64,000 nt of DNA, taken from Mariniflexile litorale. GTDB taxonomy: Bacteria; Bacteroidota; Bacteroidia; Flavobacteriales; Flavobacteriaceae. This document shows, piece after piece, positions 18,032 to 26,891 of the stretch; the first letter of the stretch is position 1; every line of letters starts with the position of its first letter. The stretch is taken from contig NZ_CP155618.1 of assembly GCF_031128465.2 (NCBI RefSeq), positions 3,772,501 through 3,836,500 of the forward strand, read 5' to 3'. The translations under genes and the position numbers were made by a program. The notes beneath the pieces were generated by a model. The model was not told where the DNA came from and ran no database searches. It saw only the letters and a list, made by a program, of their open reading frames with translations.

Positions 18032-18056
18032 TTAATTAATACTGTTAACATAAACA

Positions 18057-18509
18057 ATGGCAAAATCGCAAGTTACTTTTAATAAAATTGAAAAAGAAAA
18101 GAAACGCTTAAAAAAACGAGAAGATAAGCAAAAGAAAAAAGATGCTCGTAAAGCAGAAGCAAAAGAAAACCCACAAGGTATTCAGTTTGCTTATGTAGAC
18201 TATAATGGTAATTTAACCGATACTCCTCCAGATCCTAATTCTAAAGTAAAAGTGGATGCAGAAAGTATTGAATTAGGTATTCCAAAGAAAGAAGACAGAG
18301 GTGAAGAGGAACCAACAGGAAAAGAAGGTAAAGTTTCATTTTTTGATACCTCTAAAGGTTTTGGTTTTATTCTAGATAGCATCAATCAAGAAAAATACTT
18401 TGTACACGTAAGTGGTTTGTTAGAACCAATTAAAGAAAACGATAAAGTTTCTTACGAATTGGAACGCGGGCAAAAAGGTATGAATGCAGTTCGAGTAAAA
18501 AAGATTTAA
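18057..18509 (+). CDS. Cold-shock-domain protein with basic N-terminal extension
   Basis: 150 residues. The first 45 are almost all Lys, Glu and Arg (a charged, probably helical extension), followed by a linker, and a cold-shock domain from about residue 88: GKVSFFDTSKGFGFI is RNP1 and YFVHVSGL is RNP2. The fold binds single-stranded nucleic acid. Its position just after the DEAD-box helicase gene suggests that the two are co-transcribed and act on the same RNAs. Confidence 0.92.
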   Translation: MAKSQVTFNKIEKEKKRLKKREDKQKKKDARKAEAKENPQGIQFAYVDYNGNLTDTPPDPNSKVKVDAESIELGIPKKEDRGEEEPTGKEGKVSFFDTSKGFGFILDSINQEKYFVHVSGLLEPIKENDKVSYELERGQKGMNAVRVKKI

Positions 18510-18541
18510 CTCGATTATCATATAGTTTATTTTAATAATTT

Positions 18542-19456
18542 ATGAGTATTCCTCGTAAAGCCATACTCATTATAATAGCATTTTTTGCTATATATGTTAT
18601 TTGGGGTTCTACATATCTGCTTAATAAAATTGTAGTTACAGAAGTAGCACCCTTATATTTGGCTTCTATCCGTTTTACCACAGCATCTGTTTTAATTTTT
18701 ATAATTGCCAAAGCTATGAAGCTTAGTCTTGCTATTAGCATGCGGCAATTATTAAATAACACGCTTGCTGGTTTTCTTTTTCTGGTATATGGCAACGGTG
18801 TTTTTGTTTGGGCATTAAAATATGTTGATAGCGGTTTTGGGGCTCTTGAAGCATCTATACAACCGTTAATGGTTTTGGTGATGATGCGTATGATAGATGG
18901 AAAGAAAATCCAAAAAAAATCCATAATAGGTATTTCTCTCGGAATTATTGGTATGTATTTGCTGGTTAGCCAACAACAATTAATTTATCAAAAAGACAGT
19001 TTAATAGGTATCATCATGATTTTTACCTGCGTAATAAGCTGGAGTTCGGGGAGTTTGTTTGTAGCAAGAACCCAATTAGGACCTAATTACTTTGTAAATA
19101 CCGCTTACCAAATGCTAAGTTCAGGCATATTACTTTCTATATTTAGTCTCTTATTGGGAGAAACTTGGTTATCTCCTTTACAATGGAGTTCTTCTGCTCA
19201 AGGCGCTATGGGGCTTCTTATAATATTTGGAAGCATTGTAGCCTTTACAGCATTTAATTATTTACTTAAAGAAGTCTCTACTGAAAAAGTATCTACTTCT
19301 GCTCTTGTAAATCCTATTATTGCTTTAATTTTAGGTTGGTATATTTTAGACGAACAAATTACAGGACAATCTATAGTAGCTGCTATTATTTTATTAACAG
19401 GTGTGTATTTTATCAATTCGAGGCGTGCTATCAAACCAAGAATGCATGGACGTTAG
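18542..19456 (+). CDS. EamA family transporter (DMT superfamily)
   Basis: 304 residues with about ten hydrophobic helices in two EamA repeats: the first starts at FFAIYVIWGSTYLLNK, the second at GIIMIFTCVISWSSGSLF. An inner-membrane exporter of small metabolites such as amino acids; substrate unknown. It follows the cold-shock gene after 32 bp, and overlaps the next EamA gene by 11 bp, so the two are translationally coupled. Confidence 0.9.
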   Translation: MSIPRKAILIIIAFFAIYVIWGSTYLLNKIVVTEVAPLYLASIRFTTASVLIFIIAKAMKLSLAISMRQLLNNTLAGFLFLVYGNGVFVWALKYVDSGFGALEASIQPLMVLVMMRMIDGKKIQKKSIIGISLGIIGMYLLVSQQQLIYQKDSLIGIIMIFTCVISWSSGSLFVARTQLGPNYFVNTAYQMLSSGILLSIFSLLLGETWLSPLQWSSSAQGAMGLLIIFGSIVAFTAFNYLLKEVSTEKVSTSALVNPIIALILGWYILDEQITGQSIVAAIILLTGVYFINSRRAIKPRMHGR

Positions 19457-20291
19457 GAATGCTATAAAATTTATGATTTTAAGCACCATGGCATTTGCTT
19501 GTATGAATGTGGTAGTTAAGTATCTAGACAATGTAAATACGTACCAAATTGTGTTTTTTAGGTCGTTAGGATCTTTATTTTTTACTTTTGGTTACCTGTT
19601 AAAAAACAAAATTCCTCTCATAGGAAATAAAAATAAACTCTTAATATTAAGGTCGGTAGTTGGAGCAACTTCTATGTTGTTTTTCTTTATGTCTGTTAAG
19701 TATTTATCGGTTGGTACAGCTGTTTCTTTACGTTACACAGCGCCCATTTTTGCTGCCATTTTTGCAGTTTTTATTCTTAAAGAGCAAATTAAAACCTTAC
19801 AATGGTTGTTTTTTGTGGTATCGTTTATTGGGGTTTTAATCTTAAAAGGTATTGATAATCAAATGGATACTACAGGATTGTTATTGGTTATAATAGCAGC
19901 CATGCTTAGTGGTTTGGTTTATATTATGATCAACCAAATAGGTCAAAGTGAACACCCTGTAGTGGTGGTTAATTATTTCATGGTCACAGCCATGATTTTA
20001 GGAGGTGTTCTTTCTATAGGTAATTGGGTAACACCAACAGGAAACGAATGGCCCTTACTCTTTAGTTTGGGTGTTTTTGGCTATTTTGGGCAAATTTATA
20101 TGACCAAAGCATTTCAAACAGCTTCCACCAATATTATTGCACCATTAAAATATGTAGAAGTCGTTTTTACCGTATTATTAGGAATAACCTTGTTTAACGA
20201 AGTTTACACGTTTTGGAGCTTATTTGGCATGGTTTTAATCATTAGCGGATTGGTTTTGAATGTGTGGTATAAAGGCAAGTTAAAGCAATAA
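19446..20291 (+). CDS. EamA family transporter (DMT superfamily), second copy
   Basis: About 281 residues, also with ten predicted helices in two repeats (MILSTMAFACMNVVVKYL and LLLVIIAAMLSGLVYIM). ATG at 19446 is preferred to the frame opening at 19401, because it starts directly before the first helix and leaves an 11-bp overlap with the upstream gene. The two proteins are divergent, not a recent duplicate; they could form a heterodimer, which is inference. A small hairpin terminator overlaps the stop codon. Confidence 0.9.
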   Translation: MDVRNAIKFMILSTMAFACMNVVVKYLDNVNTYQIVFFRSLGSLFFTFGYLLKNKIPLIGNKNKLLILRSVVGATSMLFFFMSVKYLSVGTAVSLRYTAPIFAAIFAVFILKEQIKTLQWLFFVVSFIGVLILKGIDNQMDTTGLLLVIIAAMLSGLVYIMINQIGQSEHPVVVVNYFMVTAMILGGVLSIGNWVTPTGNEWPLLFSLGVFGYFGQIYMTKAFQTASTNIIAPLKYVEVVFTVLLGITLFNEVYTFWSLFGMVLIISGLVLNVWYKGKLKQ

Positions 20292-20306
20292 GGTTGCTTT
20301 TTTTTA
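20282..20306 (+). terminator. Terminator after the EamA pair
   Basis: AAAGCAA and TTGCTTT form a 7-bp stem with a 5-nt loop, followed by a run of eight T. The stop codon TAA lies in the stem-loop. Confidence 0.65.
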
Positions 20307-20362
20307 TAGTAATTATGGTGTAATTTGCATTTTTTTAAAAATAGTTTTAATTACAAAGAAAT

Positions 20363-21409
20363 ATGGGGTTTAAACAAAGCATCAATCAAGTTAGAAGGCG
20401 ATTAATGCATAAAATAACCAAAAGTGTAGGGAGTTCTTATTCGGAGCCTAAAATCAAACCAGGTCAACAAATAGACATTAAGAAGGTGTTAATTATCAGA
20501 CCCAACCACCGATTAGGAAATCAATTACTGTTAACACCTTTGGTACAAGAGGTTATAAACACCTTTCCGGATTGTAAAATTGATTTGTTTGTAAAAGGGG
20601 GTGTTGCATATCCTGTTTTTGAAAATTACAAGCATATTAATAAAATCGTTCAGTTACCAAGAAAACCCTTCAGTAATTTATTTAAGTATGCATCTGGATG
20701 GGTATCTATTAAAAGTACTAAATACGACTTAGTAATTAATGGTGATAAAAATTCATCATCTGGGCGTTTATTAACTCAAATTGCCAATGCATCTTTTAAA
20801 GTTTTTGGAGAGGTGAATGAAGCTATTCAAAAGCAATATTCGGATCACAAGCATATTTCAAAATCGCCTATTTATAATTTACGCCATTATTTAACAAAAT
20901 TAGGGTTGCCTAAAAACGAGAGTTCATTGCCTGTTTTAGATATCAAATTGAGTGATGCTGAAGTTATTCAGGGGAAGAAAATTTTGGATACTATTGTTAA
21001 AAACGATCAAAAAACCATTTGTATTTACACGAATGCTACAGGCGAGAAATGTTATTCCGAAACGTGGTGGGAAGTCTTTTATGCACGTCTGAAAAAGGAA
21101 TATGCCAATTATAACATTATAGAAATGTTACCTATTGAAAACATTTCGAAAATCAATTTTAAAGCAGCTCATTTTTACAGTAAAGATGTACGCGAAATGG
21201 GGGCTATAATAAAAAACACCTCCATATTTATTGCTGCCGATAATGGTGTCATGCATTTAGCCAGCGCCTCGCTTACACCAACAGTCGGATTTTTTTCGGT
21301 AACAAATCCAGATGTTTATGAGCCTTATGGTAACGGAAGCTTGGCATTAGACACGAATAATACAAATATTGATGATTGGATGAAAGCAATTAGTACTATC
21401 TTAAAGTAA
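20363..21409 (+). CDS. Glycosyltransferase family 9 (heptosyltransferase-like)
   Basis: 348 residues. The N-terminal Rossmann half starts at VLIIRPNHRLGNQLLLTPLV, a typical ADP-heptose/GT9 signature (conserved Asn and Gly-Asn), and the C-terminal half has FIAADNGVMHLASASLTPTVGFF, the nucleotide-sugar-binding region. Likely adds a sugar to a lipopolysaccharide core or another envelope glycan, on the cytoplasmic face of the inner membrane. A single gene here; the following GH5 gene is 75 bp away and could be read through. Confidence 0.88.
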   Translation: MGFKQSINQVRRRLMHKITKSVGSSYSEPKIKPGQQIDIKKVLIIRPNHRLGNQLLLTPLVQEVINTFPDCKIDLFVKGGVAYPVFENYKHINKIVQLPRKPFSNLFKYASGWVSIKSTKYDLVINGDKNSSSGRLLTQIANASFKVFGEVNEAIQKQYSDHKHISKSPIYNLRHYLTKLGLPKNESSLPVLDIKLSDAEVIQGKKILDTIVKNDQKTICIYTNATGEKCYSETWWEVFYARLKKEYANYNIIEMLPIENISKINFKAAHFYSKDVREMGAIIKNTSIFIAADNGVMHLASASLTPTVGFFSVTNPDVYEPYGNGSLALDTNNTNIDDWMKAISTILK

Positions 21410-21484
21410 CTATTAGAAAGCATTGCCATTCCTGTATTTGCCTTAAAAAAACAACTAATTTACTGTACTTTTAAAAACCATGCT

Positions 21485-22717
21485 ATGTTTATTAAAGTTC
21501 AAGGCAATCAATTCATAAAAAACAAGCAGCCTTATCATTTTATTGGAACCAATTTTTGGTATGGTGCGCATTTGGCTGCAAAACAATCGGGCGATAGAAT
21601 ACGTTTATTAAAAGAACTGGATACTTTAAAGGAGCATGGCATTACTAATTTAAGAATCATGGCTGGTTCTGAAGGAGCCAATCATTCACCATATAACATT
21701 CCAGTTTCCATGCAACCCGAACTTGGAATTTATAATGAAACTATTTTAGAAGGTTTAGATTTTTTAATTACTGAGATGCATAAAAGAGATATGCATGCAG
21801 TATTGTGCTTAAGTAACTTTTGGTATTGGTCTGGGGGTATGTCACAGTATCTGTCTTGGGTTACAGGTGAAGCTATTCCGTATCCAAATAACACGAACGA
21901 TTGGGAAAAGTACATGCGCTTTACAGCTGAATTCTATACAAATGAAGCGGCTATTAGTGCCTATACTTCACATGTTGAAACCATTGTGACGCGTATAAAT
22001 TCAATTACTAACATACCATATTTTGACGATCCAACTATTATGAGTTGGGAATTGGCTAATGAGCCTTATGCGATTCAAAACCAAATTGAATATCTCAAAT
22101 GGATTGAAGTTTCGAGCGCACATATTAAACAGTGGGCACCAAATCAATTAGTAACTATAGGAGGGGAGGGTAATACGCCTTTTCCGTGGTTTACAAATAA
22201 TAACTGTTTGTCTGATTATAGTTTCGAAAGTTTCGATTATATAACCATTCATGTTTGGATTCAAAACTGGGAATGGTATAATCCGAATAATCATGATAAA
22301 ACGTATAAAGCTGCTTTAAAGAAAGCTAAAAGCTATATTAACGAGCATTTGGCTATTGCATCTACATATAATAAACCTTTAGTTTTGGAAGAATTCGGAA
22401 TTTCAAGAGATGATTTAGATTATACAAAACAATCATCTGTAAACCATAGAAACACCTATTTTAAGGATGTGTTTGATGTGCTTTTAGAAAATATAAATAG
22501 CAACACGGGTTTTGTAGGATGTAATTTTTGGTCTTGGGGTGGTTTTGGTAACGTGCACACACCTGGCGAGGTTTCAAATAATAACATGGAGTTTATTGGC
22601 GATCCAGCGCACGAACCCCAAGGTTGGTACAGTGTTTTTGAATCGGACCAAAGTACACTTCAACTTATAAAGACTTATAATTCAAAATTGAAAGCGTTAA
22701 ATAACCGAGACATTTAG
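21485..22717 (+). CDS. Glycoside hydrolase family 5, mannanase-like
   Basis: 410 residues, a TIM barrel. The start MFIKVQGNQFIKNKQPYHFIG and the phrase WELANEP (acid/base Glu at 193) with LVLEEFG (nucleophile Glu at 303) fit GH5 subfamily 7, beta-1,4-mannanases. Conserved aromatic residues in FWYWSGGMSQYL line the substrate cleft. There is no signal peptide or lipobox before the barrel, and the leader upstream does not contain one, so the enzyme would be cytoplasmic; family members are mostly secreted. It may act on imported manno-oligosaccharides. Confidence 0.9.
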   Translation: MFIKVQGNQFIKNKQPYHFIGTNFWYGAHLAAKQSGDRIRLLKELDTLKEHGITNLRIMAGSEGANHSPYNIPVSMQPELGIYNETILEGLDFLITEMHKRDMHAVLCLSNFWYWSGGMSQYLSWVTGEAIPYPNNTNDWEKYMRFTAEFYTNEAAISAYTSHVETIVTRINSITNIPYFDDPTIMSWELANEPYAIQNQIEYLKWIEVSSAHIKQWAPNQLVTIGGEGNTPFPWFTNNNCLSDYSFESFDYITIHVWIQNWEWYNPNNHDKTYKAALKKAKSYINEHLAIASTYNKPLVLEEFGISRDDLDYTKQSSVNHRNTYFKDVFDVLLENINSNTGFVGCNFWSWGGFGNVHTPGEVSNNNMEFIGDPAHEPQGWYSVFESDQSTLQLIKTYNSKLKALNNRDI

Positions 22718-22807
22718 AGGAAACCAGCTCTTTAATTTTTTTAACGTTTTATTATCAGGCCATATTACTAGTATTTAGTATTTTAGACTGTGTTAAAATA
22801 TTACAAG

Positions 22808-23356
22808 ATGAAATCTATTTATTTACTTTTAGGACTTTTTATTATAGCAACAGTATCTTGTAAGTCGTCTAAATCCACCATAAGTCAACCAGAAATAGAC
22901 GCCTTTACCACTATGGTTGCTAATAAACAATTTCGTATTGAGTCCGATTGGGCCTATCCACAAGTTACTACTGCGATGCAACAAGTGTTAAATTCCAGAT
23001 TATTACAAGGAGGTAGTTCGGCAGGGGGTATTAATTTAATAGGAAATTCAAACTTTTTACGTATTTCTGGAGATAGCATTACATCATATTTACCTTATTT
23101 TGGTGAGCGCCAAATGAATGTGGCGTATGGCGGCGGCGATAGCGCCATTGAGTTTAAGGGTTTAATTGAAAATTACAAGGCAGTACAAAACAGCGACAAT
23201 AGCTATACGATAAGTTTAGAAGCAAAAAGCCATTCAGAAAATTTTAATGTTTATATAAAGTTAAGCCCTAATTTAAGGAGTGATATGACACTTAACGGCA
23301 CTTCAAGATTTCCAATACAATATAGGGGCAGTGTAGCAGCAATTAACAATCCATAA
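22808..23356 (+). CDS. DUF4251 family lipoprotein
   Basis: 182 residues. ATG at 22808 begins a lipoprotein signal (LLGLFIIATVSC, Cys near residue 17); the GTG at 22790 only adds six residues. The mature part has FRIESDWAYPQ, YLPYFGERQMNVAYGGGDSAIEF and IKLSPNLRSDMTLNG, which are the typical DUF4251 blocks. Function unknown, envelope located. OsmC follows after 12 bp, so the two may share a transcript. Confidence 0.85.
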   Translation: MKSIYLLLGLFIIATVSCKSSKSTISQPEIDAFTTMVANKQFRIESDWAYPQVTTAMQQVLNSRLLQGGSSAGGINLIGNSNFLRISGDSITSYLPYFGERQMNVAYGGGDSAIEFKGLIENYKAVQNSDNSYTISLEAKSHSENFNVYIKLSPNLRSDMTLNGTSRFPIQYRGSVAAINNP

Positions 23357-23368
23357 ATAAATATAATT

Positions 23369-23785
23369 ATGAAATTTACAAGAAAAGCAAATGCGCAATG
23401 GAAAGGAAGCGGTAAAGAAGGCAAAGGAACTGTTACAACAGCAAGTAATGTGCTTAATAAAACACCTTACTCATTTCATTCACGATTTGAAAACGGCACA
23501 GGTACGAATCCAGAAGAATTGGTAGGTGCAGCACACGCAGGATGTTTTGCAATGCAACTAAGTTTTTTATTAAATGAGTCCGGTTTTACAGCAACCACCT
23601 TAGATGTTTCGGCAACGGTAACGTTTGAAGATGGTAGTATTGTTCTTATAGTGTTAAATTTAGAAGGTCGTGTCCCCGATATCCGCGAGGAACAATTTAT
23701 ACAAATAGCAACTAAGGCTAAAGAAATTTGTCCCATTTCAAAACTTTTAAACACCACTATAGAATTAAAAACAAACTTATCTTAG
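23369..23785 (+). CDS. OsmC family peroxiredoxin
   Basis: 138 residues. Thiol-dependent hydroperoxide reductase. The catalytic cysteines are in AHAGCFAMQL (about residue 56) and ICPISKLL (about 120), with a conserved Arg in FHSRFENG. The order of secondary structure and length fit OsmC rather than Ohr. Detoxifies organic peroxides in the cytoplasm. Confidence 0.93.
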   Translation: MKFTRKANAQWKGSGKEGKGTVTTASNVLNKTPYSFHSRFENGTGTNPEELVGAAHAGCFAMQLSFLLNESGFTATTLDVSATVTFEDGSIVLIVLNLEGRVPDIREEQFIQIATKAKEICPISKLLNTTIELKTNLS

Positions 23786-24038
23786 GTGTACCATTAGCAA
23801 CTTTTATTTGAATGGAGGAACGCTTTCTACATTATTTTAATTTATAAGAATTAGTATAGCTAAAACTCCTAATAAGCAGCGTACGTTTGTTTGGAGTTGT
23901 ATGTTTTATTTTCCTCTATAAAAGCTGCTCTTTTATCCATAATGAGTCCTTTTATCGAGAATTTTTATAGTTCACAAGATTTTTTAGGAAGCAATGAGAG
24001 TAATTATTTAGTTTTAAACTAATTAATTAAGTTTCCTC

Positions 24039-24668
24039 ATGAAAAACCTATTCATTTTATTTTGTCTTATTGCTTTTACTAGTCCAATTTCTACACTTAC
24101 TGCGCAGCAATATGCGAGTGTTTTAGACGATGTGCCTCTAGATCATAAGAAACAGAATCCTATTTATTATTTATCTCTAAAGAAATTAACAAATACGGAC
24201 ACCATTCCAGATTTTGACTCAAAACCCAATAAACTTAAAATATCGGGTACTATTTATCAAAGCGATGGAAAAACCCCCGCCAAAGACGTGGTGCTTTTTA
24301 TTTACCAAGCTGATGAAGATGGGAGTTATGAGATTAAAAAAGATGATAACCGCAAGCGCTATGTGCACCACCGTGCATGGATAAAAACGGATGCCGATGG
24401 TCATTACACCTTTTATACCTTTATGCCAGGTAAATATTTACGCAACAAGGAGTTAAAACAAATACATCGAATTATTAAAGAGCCTGGAAAAGCAGAATAC
24501 AATTTAGCATCCTTCTTTTTTAATGATGATCCCCTATTACCAGACCTTACTCTAGCATGTCGTGCTCAAGCCGTACAAAGTATGCTAAGATTAGAAAAAG
24601 AAGGTGATATGTATGTGGCTACGAAAGACATTAAGCTAAATAAAACATTGCCAGTGCTAGAGCAATAA
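24039..24668 (+). CDS. Exported intradiol-dioxygenase-like protein
   Basis: 209 residues with a signal peptide (to about TAQ at residue 23). The body is the beta-sandwich of intradiol ring-cleavage dioxygenases: ISGTIYQSDGKTPAKDVVLFIYQADEDG (shown in part), then WIKTDADGHYTFYTFMPGKY and QIHRII. Family enzymes bind Fe(III) with two Tyr and two His; here the usual HIH pair reads QIH, so one ligand seems to be replaced and activity is doubtful. It could be a non-enzymatic or altered-metal member. Not linked to any aromatic catabolism gene in this window. Confidence 0.75.
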   Translation: MKNLFILFCLIAFTSPISTLTAQQYASVLDDVPLDHKKQNPIYYLSLKKLTNTDTIPDFDSKPNKLKISGTIYQSDGKTPAKDVVLFIYQADEDGSYEIKKDDNRKRYVHHRAWIKTDADGHYTFYTFMPGKYLRNKELKQIHRIIKEPGKAEYNLASFFFNDDPLLPDLTLACRAQAVQSMLRLEKEGDMYVATKDIKLNKTLPVLEQ

Positions 24669-24744
24669 TCATCGCTTTTAAAAAATTAGAGGTTCTAAAT
24701 AAATCCGTGGTTATATTTGAGACATAAGAAGTATTGAGTACATA

Positions 24745-24781
24745 AAGAAGGGTTAGATTTTATTAAAATCTAACCCTTCTT
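24745..24781. terminator. Bidirectional terminator hairpin
   Basis: AGAAGGGTTAGATTTTA and TAAAATCTAACCCTTCT (24746-24762 and 24764-24780) pair over 17 bp with a one-base centre. The stem is almost a perfect palindrome. It sits between two convergent genes and could end both transcripts, though T runs are short on both sides. Confidence 0.7.
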
Positions 24782-24836
24782 ATTTATATTTAGTATTGAC
24801 ATGTTAACTTCTACACTAATTTTAAGTCACCAAATT

Positions 24837-25184
24837 TTAGTTTACATCAACGGTCAAACAATCATCATAAGACCCATTAATATAAGTGTCTACATAATAA
24901 CAGATATCTTGATCGCCAGTACTAGTCCATTTTATTAGAATACTTTCTCCATTATTATATATTTGAACGATTTCACCACCAGTGACTTCCCAATGGACTT
25001 CTTCAATTTCAGGATCATCCAAATCTAATCCATCTAAATCGATCCAATATGCGTTGGTTTCATTTAAATTGACATATGTGGGACCACGAACTTCAATATC
25101 TTGGGCAAAACCAAAGTAACCAATCATTAACATAAAAAATAAGGACATGTACCATTTATTGGTAGTTTTTGTTATTTGTTTCAT
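24837..25184 (-). CDS. Small exported PKD/Ig-like protein
   Basis: 115 residues with a signal peptide (MSLFFMLMIGYFGFAQ). The mature region is one beta-sandwich-like unit: VHWEVTGGEIVQIYNNGESILIKW resembles the PKD-like units of Bacteroidota surface proteins, in which such a Trp-Trp-containing pair recurs. Two Cys (DICYYV and DDCLTV) could form a disulfide. Probably periplasmic or surface; function unknown. A stand-alone single PKD unit is unusual and may be the remnant of a longer protein. Confidence 0.7.
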   Translation of the reverse strand: MKQITKTTNKWYMSLFFMLMIGYFGFAQDIEVRGPTYVNLNETNAYWIDLDGLDLDDPEIEEVHWEVTGGEIVQIYNNGESILIKWTSTGDQDICYYVDTYINGSYDDCLTVDVN

Positions 25185-25548
25185 TGTTTAATGTTTTAAT
25201 TAATAGTTGTTTTTAATTAAAATGTAAATTTCGAAATAACATTATTTTCTCAAATATAATAAAAACATATTAAATATCCTATAATAAATTATGGTAAATT
25301 CCTATATAAATATGGTAAGGGATTACATGTTTAGTTGCTATTGCTTACAATTTTAAAGTTTTCCATAGTTATTAAATTACAATCTTTTTGCTTTTTATTT
25401 GTACTATTTCATTTTTCATTACAAAATATAAAAATCGCGTCGATAAAAAAGGAGCTTCTGTATAGCAAATAGCTTAGAACTTCTATTACAGTTTAATTAG
25501 AGGGGAGATAGTGTCACTTTTGAAGTGTTAATTTAAAATACTCAAAAA
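25185..25548. other. Intergenic region before the efflux operon
   Basis: 364 bp with no convincing gene. It separates the divergent PKD-like gene and the TolC operon and must hold their promoters. I see only an imperfect -7 (CACTTTTG at about 25513-25520, one mismatch to TAnnTTTG) for the + strand operon and none for the other gene. Confidence 0.35.
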
Positions 25549-26880
25549 ATGAAATTTTATCTCATTATAGCAAGCTTGTTAGTAACCTCATTTACTTTTA
25601 CGCAAGAAACCCCTAGTAACCCATCTCTAAAAATATGGTCTTTACAAGATTGTATTGCTTATGCCTTAGAAAACAATATAACGGTAAAAGACGCTGCCTT
25701 AAACAAGAACATGGCAGAGATTGATTATAGTAAAGCAAAATCATCTAGACTCCCCAATTTATTTGGTAGTGCCTCACAGAATTTTTCGAGTGGTAATACT
25801 ATAGATCCTATAACTAGCGATTATGTAACCGACCAAATTCACAGTACAAATGTGGGTGTTAATAGTTCCATAACCTTGTTTCAAGGTAATCAAATTAGCA
25901 ATCAAATTAAACAAAATAAATTATGGCTCGAACAAAGTATTTTTCAAGAAGAAGTAGAAAAAAATAACATTGTTTTAAATCTTTTAGAAACTTATTTACA
26001 AACCTTATTTAGCAAAGAAAGTATTGCTATTGCCGAAAATAATTTAGCAGCTTCAGAAAAAGAAGTGCTACGTGCTAAAGCTCGTTTAGACGCAGGTACC
26101 ATTGCCTTAAGCGATTATACCGAAGCACAAAGTCAAGCAGCAACTAATAAATATAATGTTATTACATCAAAAAATAACTACCAACAATACATCATTGCCC
26201 TAAAACAATTATTAGAGTTACCACCAATGGAAGCTTTAGAAATTGAAACCATAGATGAAAACATGGGTGTAATTAATCCAGAGCTAAACAAAATAGAAGT
26301 TTATAGTAAAGCTTTAAGTTTTTTACCAGAAATTCAAGCTAGTAATCTAAAAATTGCAGCAAACGAGAAGGAATTAGACATAGCTAAAGGTGGATTTTTA
26401 CCCACTTTATCTTTAACAGGAAGTCTTGGTTCTGGTTATACAAGTATTAATGACAATACGTTTTCTGATCAGTTTAATGTTAATTTCAATCAAAGACTTG
26501 GTCTTTCGTTAAGCATTCCCATATTCAATAGAAACCAAACCAAAGCTGCTGTAAAAGCGGCCTCTATTAATATTGAAAAAGCCCAAATACAAAAACAAAG
26601 TACCGAAAAGGAAGTCTATAAAAAAGTAGAAACGACGTATCAAAATGCGGTATCAGCACAAGAGCAGGTTATTGCTGCTGAAGCTTCAAAAAATGCTGCT
26701 GAGCAATCGTACAAACTTGCTCAAAAAAAGTATGAATTGGGAGATTTAAGTACTACCGATTTAGTAATTAGTCAAAACACATTCACCAATGCTCAACAAA
26801 ACTATTTACAGGCTAAATATTTGAATATTTTATACCATCAATTATTACAATTTTATCAAGGCAACAACATTAATCTTTAA
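25549..26880 (+). CDS. TolC family outer-membrane efflux protein
   Basis: 443 residues with a signal peptide (to about FTFTQE). Two TolC repeats are seen: WSLQDCIAYALENNITVKDAALNKN at the start is a standard OEP opening, and the second begins SFLPEIQASNLKIAANEKELDIAKGGFLPTLSL (both shown in part). The long Ala-, Gln- and Lys-rich helical stretches form the periplasmic tunnel. First gene of a tripartite efflux operon with the adaptor gene 11 bp downstream. Confidence 0.93.
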   Translation: MKFYLIIASLLVTSFTFTQETPSNPSLKIWSLQDCIAYALENNITVKDAALNKNMAEIDYSKAKSSRLPNLFGSASQNFSSGNTIDPITSDYVTDQIHSTNVGVNSSITLFQGNQISNQIKQNKLWLEQSIFQEEVEKNNIVLNLLETYLQTLFSKESIAIAENNLAASEKEVLRAKARLDAGTIALSDYTEAQSQAATNKYNVITSKNNYQQYIIALKQLLELPPMEALEIETIDENMGVINPELNKIEVYSKALSFLPEIQASNLKIAANEKELDIAKGGFLPTLSLTGSLGSGYTSINDNTFSDQFNVNFNQRLGLSLSIPIFNRNQTKAAVKAASINIEKAQIQKQSTEKEVYKKVETTYQNAVSAQEQVIAAEASKNAAEQSYKLAQKKYELGDLSTTDLVISQNTFTNAQQNYLQAKYLNILYHQLLQFYQGNNINL

Positions 26881-26891
26881 TCTACACAATC

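Noticed and set aside
18542-20291. Recent tandem duplication of EamA genes
   Set aside because: The two proteins differ strongly throughout, so they are old paralogues or independent members.
23942-24022. 26-codon frame upstream of the dioxygenase-like gene
   Set aside because: Polar, no signal or helix, and AT-rich spacers give such frames by chance.
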